From contig NW_006768831.1 in the NCBI RefSeq assembly GCF_000204055.1, positions 407,709 through 471,708 on the forward strand: a stretch of DNA of 64,000 nt, written 5' to 3'. This document shows positions 1 to 12,800 of the stretch, piece by piece (within the stretch, counting starts at the first letter, position 1; every line of letters starts with the position of its first letter). Source of the DNA: Melampsora larici-populina 98AG31 (taxonomy: Eukaryota; Basidiomycota; Pucciniomycetes; Pucciniales; Melampsoraceae). The notes under the pieces were generated by a model that was given only the letters and a program-made list of their open reading frames with translations, was not told the DNA's origin and made no database searches. A program made the position numbers and the translations under genes.

Positions 1-1176
1 GCTTAGAGCGGCAAAGGTTGACAGAGACTTATCTTTTCTGCATCGAACAAACAGCTTATTCTTACGAAGCATGTGATGTGGGCACACTACCTAATCAGAC
101 CAACGCTGATGGACGTACACCAGATGCAGCGAAGACGAGTGGATCTCGTGATTATGGAGGTGAACTATCCTGGTTACCCGGACAACGAACCTCTGCTTGT
201 ACGTGTAAAGGAGAAGACCACCCTGGTCCACATGAGGGTGTAGGTCGATCCGGACCCGAGATTGATGTATTGGAAGCTCAATATGGATACGGAGCGAATG
301 GGAACATTGGATCGGTATCACAATCGATTCAGATCGCGCCAATGGATGCAGGGTATCAATGGGCCAACGATTCGAGTAGTATGCACATTGTCAATCAAGT
401 GACCACCACTTCTGCTAATGCTGGTACGGTCATCAATACTTGGCATGGAGCGATTTGGCAAGAGTCATTATCAGGCATCACCATGTCAGATGGGACATCT
501 TATGATGGAAAAGGTTATCAAACCTTTGGGTTCGAATATGTCAAGGGTTATCAAGCTGATGGAGGTCGAGTGACATGGGCTTATAATGGTCAAGAAACTT
601 GGTCAATTTATGCTAATGCGATTGGACAACCTTCGGCCACTGAGATCTCACCTCGACCGATCACCATGGAACCGATGTATGTGATCTTGAACTTGGGAAT
701 CTCGTGAGTCTTCTATTTTATAGACACTGGCCTCATAAAGAAAACAACTGACACAATGATTGGTGTATGGGTAATGATGATAGAAACAAATTTCAAATCG
801 TTGAATGGGATAAATTAACATTTCCAGCCAATATGTACATTGATTACGTACGAATCTATCAAAAGGATGGACATACCAACATTGGCTGTAATCCAAAAGG
901 TTTGTCTACTTGATGGGCTTTCTGATGATTTGAAAAAAATGAACTGATTTTCCAAATTACGATTCTACAAAATGATTAGATCGCCCAACAGAAGATTATA
1001 TTAACCGACATATGGGTGCTTATACAAATCCAAACTTTACTACTTGGAAAGAAGCTGGGTAAGTTCAGGTTTGTAGAACCTATGATGTGAAACGTGTACT
1101 GATCAATTAACATTCATTTGGTTCTGGGTCTTTTAGATATACTTTTCCTAAAAATAAACTTAAAGACCAATGCTAA
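1..1176 (+). CDS. KRE6/SKN1-family beta-glucan synthesis-associated protein, 3' part
   Basis: Membrane glycoprotein of the GH16-like KRE6/SKN1 family, needed for cell-wall beta-1,6-glucan assembly in the secretory pathway (family knowledge). Exons read as about 1-703, 784-899, 980-1058 and 1137-1176, all with GT-AG introns and matching phase. Family landmarks appear in order: CDVGTLPNQT, LPGQ, CTCKGEDHPGP, the acidic catalytic-type motif PEIDVLEAQ, YVILNLGIS, then after the first intron IDYVRIYQKDG, NPNFTTWKEAG, and a C-terminus GYTFPKNKLKDQC that is typical of the family. The 5' end is cut by the window edge; an AG at about 23-24 may be an acceptor, so the very first bases may be intron. The cytoplasmic tail and signal anchor lie outside. 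Family call is firm; KRE6 versus SKN1 cannot be decided. Confidence 0.93.
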
Positions 1177-1862
1177 AAACAAATCAAGCATTTTATTGAT
1201 ATATCCAGAACCTTTTAATCATTGATTTTTTTTTTATCGATTTCTCTCTTTCTTCATATCAATATATATCTCTATCCATATATTCTTCTTATTTTGAAAG
1301 ATTTCATGATCCAAAGCAGTGTGATGAGATTTTTTTTTCGGTTGGTTTTTGATGATTGATTTGGGTTTGGTATGGGTTGGTATTGGTACATGGGTTTTAA
1401 TGGTCTGGTCTTGGTTTTTTTTTGTTTATTGAAGTTTTGATCTTTTCTCTTAGTTTTTTTTTCTTTTTTTCTTTTTCTTATTGAGATGATAAACTTGTAT
1501 GGACTTTTTTTTTGAACAAAATATTGAGCTTAATGGTTGATCAGGTATTGAATGATGATGGGTTTATTGCTCATGTTTTTCATATGATTATTTGATTGTA
1601 TGTGTGTGATGTGTGATGTGTGATGTGTGATGTGTGATATGATCTGAATTAGGTTTGAGATACTTATTACAGAGTTTGTTGATAGAGAGAGTTTATTACA
1701 TTTTCTTTGCACTACTTACTTTTTCATTTTTATGCTTGAAACAAATTATCATCATCAGAAAAAACATTTACTTACAAAGGGTTTATTTTGATTTTTCAAA
1801 TCATTAATGATCAAAACCAAAAGAAGAGAAGAAGTGATGATTGAAGTAAACAATTGATATTT
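1177..1862. other. Gene-less 3' flank, T-rich
   Basis: No coding signal is seen. The stretch is strongly T-rich on the plus strand (many T6-T9 runs) and probably holds the 3' UTR of the KRE6-like gene. A short tandem repeat of the 7-mer TGTGATG lies at about 1602-1640. Confidence 0.6.
1602..1640. repeat. Short tandem repeat (TGTGATG)n
   Basis: About five consecutive near-perfect copies of TGTGATG, in non-coding DNA between the KRE6-like gene and a MITE-like element. Confidence 0.8.
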
Positions 1863-2487
1863 CACTGTGAAAATTATTCAACTTCCTCAAGTGGCAAGGG
1901 AAAAATGATTAGGAGTATGGTTTTTCACAAAAGGATCCATCACTGCACACCTGAGCCATAACACCCACACTACATATGTGCAGCAGGCTGAGTGACTATT
2001 TGCCTATCTTATACATACAGGTATGCTCAGTTATGTACTCATCTGAAAAAATAGATCACATGTGATACATCATGTAAATTTTTTGACATTGACAAAACTG
2101 TCCCAAACATTCACTATATATATCTTCATAGCTACTCAGGCAATATTCTCAAAGCCATTTGTCAGTAACAGAAAAGGTGTTACATAAAGTTTGGTTGATG
2201 AAATTACACCAAAACTTTGAGTCAGTGTATGTAGTCAATTTTTGGAATGCTTTTGTTGAGCTGAAAAAAGCTACAGCATGTATTACATATAATTCATGTA
2301 TTCAGATGAGCAGAAAACTGAGCATACCGGTATGTACATGATACAGCTACCCATTCACTCAGCCTACTGCACATATGTAGTGTGGGTGTTATGGCTCAGG
2401 CATGCAGTGATAGATCCTTTCATGCCAAACCATACTCCTGATCATTTTCCCCTTCCCAATTATGGAAGTTGAATGAAATTCACAGTG
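1863..2487. mobile_element. MITE-like element with ~130-bp terminal inverted repeats
   Basis: The left arm (about 1863-2000) and the reverse complement of the right arm (about 2355-2487) read alike over more than 120 bp. Both start CACTGTGAA, pass TTCAACTTCC, AGGAGTATGG and CCTGAGCCATAACACCC, and end near CTGAGTG. Divergence is mostly single substitutions. The 350-bp middle has no convincing gene, so this is a non-autonomous DNA transposon of about 625 bp. Only TTT is shared immediately outside both ends, so the superfamily is not settled. Confidence 0.85.
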
Positions 2488-3316
2488 TTTTGTGTTTTGA
2501 TTTGTTTGTGTGTGTGTGTGTGTGTGTGGTGTGAGCATGAATTTGTTTGTTTGTTTAGCTTACACTAGTTTGATTGGTTTGGTTCTTGATTTTGAAAGTG
2601 GAAATTGATTTTGAATTTCTTCATATTCTTGATGAAGATTAAGATCTCAATGTAAATATGTTCAAGATTGAACTGATAAGATGAATGTTTTTTTTGGAGG
2701 AAAAGATAAAGCTAAAGGTAAGGAAGAATGCAATATTTGTTACAAGTGTGTGGGTTTTCTTGATGATCCAACATTTTTTGAGTAATGTTGTAAAGTAGTC
2801 TTGGAAGTGAATTTATCCAATTACTATATCACAACTTATCAACAGGTTTTATCAATGCACCAGAACATAAACATCTATGAATTTTGTATCATGATCAAAT
2901 GTTCTGAAAATCTAGTACAAGGTCTTATCCCATTGAAATGACATTTATTCTCACACCATATATGAGTTCATGATGTAACTGATTATGAGCTAATTTTGTG
3001 ATAACAAGTTATAAAAAAAAGCAAAAGAGATGACAGAGTGTAGCACTACACTATAAAAAAGCAGGAATATAGCAGGGTGTATTGGAGCAGCCCAATGCAC
3101 ACATTCAGGCTAACTCAACTAAGTCCCCTCCTAAGTGTCTGGGGTAAAAAATACAACAAACCCCAGAGGCACGGAATTCAGGTATGAAATTTCCACATTT
3201 GTGCTTGCAGGCCAAAACAGGGCCACATACCACTTGTATGGTTCATATATTCATAGACCACTGAAGCTCATTGTATGTCTTCTTCACCTCAAGCCACAGC
3301 TCAAAAACAGTCACTT
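2488..3316. other. Gene-less stretch, AT-rich
   Basis: A (TG)n microsatellite lies at about 2507-2528. No frame with family resemblance or plausible splicing was found. Sequence just before the tRNA (3040-3310) is less AT-rich and may be repeat-derived. Confidence 0.5.
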
Positions 3317-3412
3317 CGACGGAAGTGAGATTTGAACTCACGCTCACAAAGTGAAGCAGCTAAATCTCTTGAAGGTTCTAAACTGCCACCTTAACCACTC
3401 GGTCATCCCATC
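3317..3412 (-). tRNA. Class II tRNA (Leu or Ser type) with a probable short intron
   Basis: On the minus strand a cloverleaf forms. The acceptor GATGGGA pairs with TTCCGTC allowing G-U pairs. The A-box/D-arm is TGACCGAGTGGTTAAGG, the long variable arm is TTCAC-TTT-GTGAG, and the T-arm is GTGAG-TTCAAAT-CTCAC. The anticodon stem GGCAG pairs with CTGCT only if about 16 nt are removed from the 23-nt loop, which implies a canonical intron after position 37. With that split the anticodon reads UAG (Leu), but the discriminator base is G, which is more usual for Ser. It could also be a tRNA pseudogene or SINE head. Confidence 0.75.
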
Positions 3413-4543
3413 TGGATTGTAAAACTCTCTGAGAAAATAAATCAGTTATGAGGGTCTAAAATGAATGAGTGTGACTTATTTTATTTGATCTATTAACCTA
3501 TTGAACTTTTTTTGCACTTTTGAACTGGGAATGATAATTATAGCAAGTATTGAGCTCATTTCTTTGTTGCTTTTAACAGTTTCTTGGTTATCACAAAGCA
3601 GGCAGAAAGTGCCCTTGTGCTGATTTCTTTGAAGAAGGCAGTCTTAGGTAACTTTGAATAGTTATTCTTTCATAGATTATCCCTTGCTAGGTGTTGTAAA
3701 GCTCTTGTTGAGCTTTAAATACTACATTGTTCAATTTTTGATTACATTGCCATTTCTCAAGACTATCCGGCCTTTTGTGGATGCCACCAGGGCCTCAAAC
3801 CTGCTCTTCTTCCTCCATATCTTCTGCTGAACAAAGGTAAATGACAAGTACAACTGGAGTCTGAGTGGGCATTTGAGTTTGTGCAAAAAGGGTTGGCCTC
3901 AGAAACTGTGCCTTGTGTGGAGCTGTTGGGCTCTGGTAAGGCTTGTGCCAGTGTGGTGGATCAGGATGTTGATACATATAGGTGAGTAGACTTGTGAGGG
4001 AGCTTGTGGTTCTTGGAAATGAACAGGTGGGAATCTCGGAGTGTAGGAATAGTCAGACAAGGAGATTCCTCAGATCTAGTCTGCTGAGGGGGTATGGTGT
4101 ATACCATGGTTTGTTTTGCTGATGGGATTTCACCCACACTGTCTGAACTTGAAAACAGCACTCCTGCCAACACCCAAACCAATCCAACATGATACAACTT
4201 TTTGGAGGTTTTCCATGTTGTATTGGCCAACCCACATATTCAGACCAATACCCGATATGATATGAGGACAACAAAAATCTGGTGGGCCATATTGTGTTGC
4301 TGAAGCAATGCAAGCCAATACCATAGTTAAAGATTGGTTGCAAGGCTTTCCCAGTAAGAAAAAGGCATGTTGCCTCCATCATGTATTGTGTTGCCAATAC
4401 CCAATATGGAAAATCCTCACTCCTCATATTGGGTTGGCTGAACCAACATGGGAAAACCCGATGATTTGGTGTTGGGTCGGCGACACGAAACCTAACTTAA
4501 CCCAAGTCCGATCGTGCAAAAGCTCACGGTAGCCCGAAGCCAA
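3413..4543. other. Gene-less stretch with internal repeats
   Basis: No supportable gene. The part from about 4160 to 4480 contains several diverged direct and inverted copies of short units such as CCAACATG, CCAATACC and GGGTTGG, suggesting decayed transposon DNA. Confidence 0.45.
3635..3735 (+). repeat. Dispersed repeat, copy 1
   Basis: Shares an ordered set of words with the reverse complement of about 37685-37790: GTCTTAGG, AACTT, TAGATTATCCCT, TGTAAAGCTCTTGTTGAG and CTTTAA, with different spacing. It reads as two diverged copies of one dispersed element, possibly a retrotransposon end. Confidence 0.6.
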
Positions 4544-5074
4544 GGCACAAGGGACTTGCACATTAAACAACATCTCTGGCGTGACCAATAGCCCCAAAAA
4601 GTGAAATTTGGGTCACTTTTGGATGCAATCCATCCTATCTCATTCAACATTACTCTGATCTTGTTTCTGAAACTGGCTGGTAGGAGTTCAGCATCTTGTA
4701 CATAACTTCTATTAGAAAAAAAAGAGAATCAAAAGTGCCAGCCCACAAGAATCGAGCTGGGAAACGAGTAAGAAGTTTGTTTAAGGGAGTCAATTGACCA
4801 TCGCTCAAGCCTTTCTGAGGTCACGCATAACAATCTTAGGGGTCAAAATTTCAAATCTCAAAACAAGGAGCCTCAATGAATCAACACGATCATGAGCTCT
4901 GTCGAGATTCTGAAGAGGCCATTTCCTTCAGAACTCGATAGAGCTCATCTGACTGTTTTTTTGGAAGAAACCTACTTGTGACTCGTGGTGGAAAAGCGAA
5001 GTGAAAAAACGCCCACCAAAAAGAGGCTATTAGTCACGCAACGATTGTCGTTTAATGTGCAAGCCCCCTGTGCC
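4544..5074. mobile_element. Second MITE-like element with ~50-60-bp inverted ends
   Basis: The left end starts GGCACAAGGGACTTGCACA and continues TTAAAC, GGCGTGACCAATAGCC. The reverse complement of the right end starts GGCACAGGGGGCTTGCACA and continues TTAAAC, TGCGTGACTAATAGCC. The two match over more than 50 bp. The middle (about 420 bp) codes for nothing recognisable. No clear target duplication is seen. Confidence 0.75.
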
Positions 5075-6872
5075 AGGGGCGGACGAGTCCGAGAAAAATC
5101 ACCTGGCACAGTGGGCTTGTTGTTAAGCTAGACACGAAACCAATCCGATACCAACATCCACGTTGGATTGGTTTGGGCATTGCTCCTGCTGTGAGGTCAA
5201 TAGGGCCCCAATTGTGGACGCCCACTATTGCTGGCAAGTGAGACCCTTTCACCTCTTTGGTTGACCACACTGCCTGCATTTGATCTTAGAAGGTGATTGA
5301 GGAGGGCAACAGCCTCTTTGTAATTTCTGACTCCAACCATGTAAAGCAGTTCAACTTGTTTGTTCACATCTGTAGTGCTCAACTCATCTGCAATCACAAC
5401 CACACATAAGTTAGGGGTTCTGTTGATCATGTTGCACCACAATGGGTCTCATGCTAACACAACTGTCTGTCTCCACTCCACCCTCTCTAGGGATCTTTGG
5501 AGGTACACTTGTATCGATGCAATCCAATCCCCCCTCTCTAGGGATCCTAGGATTACACTCTCCTTAGGGGATCATAGGTCTTCAGCCAACCCTGCATCCA
5601 ATCAATTGGAAAACAAAAATTAGGCGGTGTTGGGACAAGGTGCGTGCCAAAGGCAGTGATGACAAGAGGGAAAACCTTACGGTATGATGTGAATGGGCTT
5701 ACCAGGGTGGATTCTGTTGGTCATCAACCTATTATCAGATGATGAAGGGCTCATTTGGTTTAATGCACAGCCCTTCCCATTACCTACTGGTGGTATCCAT
5801 GAGATCTTGTTGTCTGTGTGTGACTTGATCAGTGGCTTGCAAAACCTCCGTGGTGTTGTCTATATATTCCAAACTAGCATCCAAGATTAGTTCCCTGTCA
5901 ATGTCATGAGCTCTGGTTGTCTGGGGTTGTTACATCTGGGTCTACTAGAGGCGGGCCAGGCGGTTGGCCACCAAGTGCTACCAATAATGATCTGATCAAG
6001 GTGATCTGAGCTGCCTTGTTGACTGCAGATCTTTCTTCCATATTTTGAGATTATAAATTGAGATTGAAGCAATTTCCCTCGACTCTCTTCAGGGTGTTAG
6101 TCTTGTAAGATTATAATGAAATATATTAGTAAAAATTTCCTTCACATTGCTTGCAGCGGTGTGCACTCTATGAGGGAAGCTTGCTGTGAGAAAGAGATTG
6201 GGCGAAACAAAACAATTGAGTTCGATGGAGAAAGAGAATAACAGTAGGTAGTACACGTTGTTCTGATAGCCTGTGATACATATGGTGGTTCTTAATCAAG
6301 TCTTCCTTGACATCAATGGGATTTGCATCAGTAAGTAACCCTGTTTCCAGGAATTGCTTGATCTGAACTGGAATGTCTTCTAAAGATAAGATAAATGGGG
6401 ATATGCAAATGCTTTCAAATTCGAGAGGGTTGAGCGGAAGCTATTGAGGGTAAACTATAAATCAGTCAAAGCGGTTGAATCCAAAGAGGGATGAGTTGAT
6501 TAATCTGAGCAGAGTGGGTTGAATTTTTGGAAGTTTCAAAGTTGTTAAAAATGTTTATGTAATCATTTACCGTTCACGATTCCAACCCGCAGTTTTTGAA
6601 TTTAACCCCAACCAATCTCACAAGTCATCATCACCATTTGAACTCATCAAGTCACAAATCAAAACACATCAAGTCGATACATGATATTCAAGATCAGAGA
6701 AAGAACGTCAGGAAATTGAAAAAGAGATACAAGATCAAGTAAAAGGTAAAGAAAGTATACATGATTGAATGAGGGATGATGAGAATGTTAGTGAAGTCCT
6801 CTTATAAATGACCTTGATTGGATTTGATTGAAAAGACTGATGATATTTTCAATGACTGATTAGCAAACCAAA
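5075..6872. other. Gene-less stretch upstream of the GAR gene
   Basis: Just after the preceding element a 10-bp stem CTGTGCCAGG/CCTGGCACAG (about 5069-5107) forms a hairpin. The rest shows no gene. A CTCTCTAGGGATC word is repeated at about 5482 and 5536. Roughly the last 300 bp before 6873 are A- and C-rich and look like promoter and 5' UTR of the downstream gene. Confidence 0.5.
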
Positions 6873-9800
6873 ATGGATCAATCCACATCATCATCTCAAC
6901 CACCTACTTCAATCATATCCATCAACAACAACGAAGAACTATCACCAATCACTACTAAAATTAATGCAGCAACCGAGATCACAAATCAATCAAAACCTCA
7001 TAAATTGGATATTCATTTGATCTCACTATTAGAAGGGTACATTTTACATTTTATTTCAATCATCAATCATAAAACATGAACCAAATGAACCCAAAATCTT
7101 ATGATCTCTTCTTCTCTTTTGATAGGTTAAATGAACGCAAAACTAGAATCGATCAACAAGCTCAATTTTTATCTAATTTACCTAAGATCTTACCATTTGA
7201 ACCTTTAGCACCCGCTTCTTCTGATATTTCATCAAAAACATGGGAGAAATGGTGGCATGAACATGATCGAATCGAAAGAGAAGCTGATATCTTTCGAGAG
7301 GATGAATTTGCTCTCATGAAGAAAGTGGCAATGTGTCAGTACTATTTCTGTGCCCATCAGCGTATCACAATAAACACTGAATGTAATCTGGATTTTTTGT
7401 CTTCTTAAGCCAAAACTACTAACATGTCAAGAGAAGATACCGATCTAGTGGGTTTAACCTTGGGTACACTCGAAGCCTTCTCAAGACTAGAGCATCTTCT
7501 TAGATCACGGCGAAAACAATTGCAAATTCTTGATTTAAGGATTAAATGGGATCAACAAACCAAAAAATTAAAAGCTCAACTTGATGAATTACAACAAGAG
7601 AGACCTAAATTGATCTCAAAGATTAGATGGTCACCTCCTCATCCAGATCATTCAACTCCAGTCACAACTCCAACCTCAACTCCAACCCCTTCATCTCCAC
7701 TCTTGCGACAAAGCTTGGGACCTCAATCACGTTCTCCTATCTTATCTGCTCAAACTCCTTTTCCTCGTTCTCGGCAAGAATCGTTTAGTTATCAAAACCA
7801 ACCTAGAAGATCCTCTACTCGGCTCTCAATCAGTAGCGTTCATCATCCTCAACCTGATACAGACCATACCAATGGCGAAACATGCTTGCCCCTTGATCAA
7901 ACTCACACGCCTATGAAATTAAACAGTTATAACAGTGACAGAAAAAGTAGCATTGACGAGCACTATCGAACGCCATCTCCAACGTATTCTGCTAGGATCA
8001 CGGTCAATCCCGAGTCTTCGATGAGTGTAAGGACTCATCGTAGTAGCTCTAGTTCTAATCGGAATCACTCTTTACCTACCACACCCACCCCTTCGGCAAC
8101 TCTGCCGACTTCGATTCATTCTCCTTTGATCTCAAGTCAATCTAGAGCCATGCGAATTCAATCTTTGACTTTGCAACTTTCATCTATCAGTACCAAACTC
8201 AGTACACTCAATCGTTTAGTGATACCTACTTCAACAACCATTGATAGATTGATCGACTCAGGCTTACATTTACCAGAAGCCTTCTTAGATGAGCAAGACC
8301 GATTAGAAGCAAGTGTGAGATCGATCGTATCATCTGATATAGCCAGATTTTATGCTACTCTCCTAGATCAATACAAACAAGCCGATGAGATTTGGTATCA
8401 TCAACGCTCATTAGACAATGAAGTGGAGATCATGAAGAGGGAGATTGAATTAGAAATCAACTCGAATCGGATCTCATCTAACCATAAACCTAAATTCGCA
8501 ATCATTGAAACTAAATTGAACTCGATCATCAAAACCCATCAAAGCCATTCAAAGCGAATTCAACATTTCTCTTGTTTACCTACTCATGAATTTTATCCCG
8601 ATCAAGATCAACTCAATCAAGCATTGATTAATAATCTCACGAATGGTCTTCAAAGATCACAACAACGTTTGGACCAATTGATCGAATTGGTCAATCTGTA
8701 TAAATTAGCAGTCGATAAGATTGAGAGATCTAAGGAGATCAGATCGGCCATGGAAGCAAGTAAAATGAGATTCAAAGAACTAATTGAAGATATCGAAGCT
8801 CTCGATCGATCACAGTCAAAAGGAGCTGGTGCTCCGACAGATGTGACTTCTACCCACGAAATTGAAATAGGAGTCGACACATTAGAAGGGTCATCGAGTG
8901 ATGCGTTTGATCAAGCTTGGTATCAAATTGAAAAGAAATTAAAAGTCGAATTGCAACTAGCTTTCAAACTTTTAGAAAATGCTGAGACAGTGTTAATAGA
9001 GTTAAAGGCTTTAGGCGTTGATCCTAAAATCAAATCAGATACTCAATCAACAACACGCAATCTCAAGAATCAGATGGATGAGATTGAAGAACTTATACGA
9101 TCAAGAACGTTACAAATTGAAAGACTTAAGCTTGTTCGACATGGATGGAAAAGTTTGATTAAAGGCGAAAAACAAGTAAAAACTTTGAGAACGAAGTTGA
9201 TTTGGGAGATTGGTCGATCAAAGTGGAAAAAGCTGATCAAGATTGAAGAAGAAAAATCTACTAGTATGATAGGTGATGATCATCTCCATCGAATCCCTAG
9301 GGTACCAGGTCTATTGAGTGATGCTGAAGAAAGTGAATTGGAGGATTCAAAAAAGAAAGTGAAGGAGGAAGAGAGATTGCTCCAGATCACAAGCAGTCAG
9401 ACGAGTTTATTAAAGGATAGTACAGAAGCAAGACAATTAATTGTGGCTGATCTAGAGCCCCTTATCAGCTCTATACTTGCCCAATTACCCAACCAACCTA
9501 TTATTCATTCCAAAATCTCAGAGTTACATCATATGTTGAAACATGAAAAGCTCAAGGAGTTGGAAAGATTGGAAAGGATTCGAGAATCAATTAAGCTTCA
9601 GACTCAAGAGATTCAGAATTTAGACAATCTCCAAGACGGTTTGATGATTGAAGGTAGTCGACTGATTAAACGTGTACAAGATACAATTGGAGTTGAACTG
9701 GATCGGACGTATGAAATCACTTCAGAGTCAACCTCAAATACTGATACTGATACAACCACGAGGCATAGAAGAAATCAGGGAGAGACAAATGTAAATCGAG

Positions 9801-12800
9801 GTCGGAATAGACTAGTGACCAAAGTTAAAGAGTATGTTCCGGAGCTTGAAAGTTTAGTCAAATCTTTACCAGCTCGAATCAAGTTTGTGGTAGAGGAGAA
9901 TGAAGGACTAGAGATTAAATCATATGAGGCAGAAATCAAGAATTTCTTGAATGGGATTGAAATGAGTTTGTTTGGATTAAGGGATCAATTATGTAATGAA
10001 TTTAGTCTTTTGGAATGGATTGATTGCGAAGTTGGAAAAAGATTTAGTAATGGTATTGAAGATGTGAAGGTAGAGATCAAGGATATAATCAATGGGTTGG
10101 AAAAAGTCGAAGGCCAATTGAATGTCTGGATGGAAGTTATTGGTAGGTCTTATTATTTTCTCTATTTGCTACCTTTGAAATTTGATCTGAAATCTGATCA
10201 ACTTTATTGGTCCTCCCCGGCCCCGTTTGCAACACATAGGTTCTGATCGAATGCAACCAGCGATTCCAGAACTCGAGATTCAAGCTCAATGTCATGAATT
10301 GATCACAAATCTCACGAACAAATTGAATCAAGAAATTCGAACTGAGATAGATGAACGAATCCCGAAAAGTTTAGAAGATTTCATTCATCAATGTCCGAGT
10401 TTAAGTTCAAATTTATTTAAACCTGATCAATTTATTTTACCTAAACAAATGTTACAACATCAGTTACAATCTTATTTTAATTCAACTGTTCGAAGATCAG
10501 AAGATTTGATTGGTTTGAGAAATAAGTTTCTAGAAATCAATCAACGGAGAAAACTCGAATTTGAATGGAGAGAAGATTGGAAATATAGATTGAATGAGTC
10601 TATGATGTCTTTGACGGATTTCGAAGATCGATTGAGAGTGCTTAACCTTGACTTGGGAGAAATTGAGTCACAAGTAAAGAGTTGGGAACTAAATCATTTC
10701 ACTAGTAGATCAGAGATTGCTTTGATCGGGGATGATGGTCAGGCACCTTTCCCTGATTTCCAATCAGAAGTTACTAAATTTAAGGACACGATTACGTCGA
10801 TTGGAGATGGCAAAATGGTTGAATTGAAGGACTTGATTAATGAGGTAAACTTGAAAGTGAAAAGAATTGAAGACGAAATCAAAGAGAAACTGCCTCTCGA
10901 TGATGATCTGTTGAATGGATCAAGAACTCATTTGGGACGATTACAACCAGAATGGGAATCGGCCCAAAATCGATTGAAAGCATTGGAGAATCTCACCAAT
11001 CAATTGGAAGCAGATCTTGATGTGAGAAGATCAGAGTACGACTTGCGAACAAATTGGAGTGCTCGATGCAATGCGGTTTTCAAAGAAAGTGACATCGAAG
11101 ACATGATCGAAAGATATGAAACAATACTTGATCAAGCTCTTTCAAAATCTGATAAAGAAGCACTTGGTGAAGACGTGGGTGATCGGTTCTCGAAAGCTCT
11201 TGAAGATCTGCGAAGTTTGATCAACCGTCAGAATACGGACCAGACCTCGATCGGCCAAAAGTCACAGCTCATGAAGTCCAAGGTTTCTGATATTTTAGAA
11301 GAAACTGCCAACCTGAGTAAGATGCCAGATATCGAACATTCTTATTTGATAAAAGCAGAATCTGAATTGTTGAGGATAGGATCAAGTTTCGAAAAGGTTT
11401 CAAGCAAGAGCAGTGAAGCGGAAAGAAGAGCTATTGAAAGAATAGTCCAGGGTGCTGGGGAATTGGTTCAGATGGAGGAAATGGGAGTGGATCAGATTGT
11501 GATTGCACACCAGATCGGTCTTGAATCATCTCGGGTGAAGCATTGGATCAAATCGGAATTGGGTCCGTTTATGAAAGAGATTGAAGAAGAGGGTGCAAAA
11601 ATTGATAACCTTGAGTCACTTTCATCCCAAATCGAAAGTGGATCAAAGGCTAAAACCAAAGAAGTTAGGACTAGTGGCTTGAACTGTTCTACCTCTTCCA
11701 CTTCTTCTGCGAGGTTGAATGAAGAGAATGATCGACTGAAACAAAAGTTTTTGGAGATTAAACGATTGGTGGCAATGACTTCTAAGAGTCACGAAACTCT
11801 CACTCGACTCGAGCTTGGCCTGCCACAGCTGATTGATCATATCGATCTTTTCGAGATTACTTTGCCAGTGGCATGTCTCTCTGATCTGAATCAAGGTTTA
11901 GATCAAACAAGCTTCAAGACTTCTTTTCAAGAAACTGGGGAGTTAAACCGAATCAAGACGCTACGTGTACAATTGAATTCTATCACAGCAAAAGTGAACA
12001 AGATGCTAGAAGGGACAGAAGTGGGGATGAAGCTGTGTCAACAACAAAAGGCAAGATCGGCAAGGATGTTCGAGATCTTGGATCGATTGGTTTCACTTGA
12101 TCTTGATCGTTGGGTTCGAGAGCCTGAGAAAAGACATGCGCCTTTACCAACTCGAGAGACTGTGATCGATATTCAGGGCAGGTTGGAAGGCATCAATCTT
12201 GAAATCTTGGATCTGATGTCGGAATTAGAGTCAGTCTCAGCCTCAGGAGAGAAAGATGAAACGTTATTAGAAAGATGTGTCAAAGAATACGATTCGGCTT
12301 CATCAAAGTTTGAAAGACTGAAGGAATTGATGGAATTCAATGAAGCGGTAGAATTATGTGATCAAAGTTTCTCACGTCTACTTGATGCATTAGATCATCA
12401 TCAGAATAACGGTTCAGAAGATGACGAGCTCTTCTCAGTGAATCAAGAATCTGAAACGAAATTAAAAGAAGTAAGCTTGAAAGCTTGTGGGGTTGGTAAT
12501 GATGGTAGAGTTGAATATCAATTAGAACGTCTTACTCAAACTTGGGCTGAATTATCAGAGATGGTAAAAGATCGACAAGAGTCCAAGGACGATCCTAATG
12601 ATCGATCAAACAAGTTAAGACTGAACCCAGATGAAGGGAGTGATAGTTATATACCTCAATCTTTCTCAGCCAAGAAGAACAATAGTCCAGCTTCAAAGAT
12701 TCCTGTTTTACTTGATCGATCACCAGTACGATTGAGGAGTAACTCAGTTGGTTCGACTGCTGGATCACCATCGCGCATAACTGCTAAGATTCCAACCATC

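Noticed and set aside
5060..5107. Possible hammerhead ribozyme (GGACGAGTCCGAGAAAA within a hairpin)
   Set aside because: The invariant CUGAUGA core and the GAAA plus cleavage triplet do not fall in the right order on either strand; the hairpin is explained by end motifs of the foldback element.
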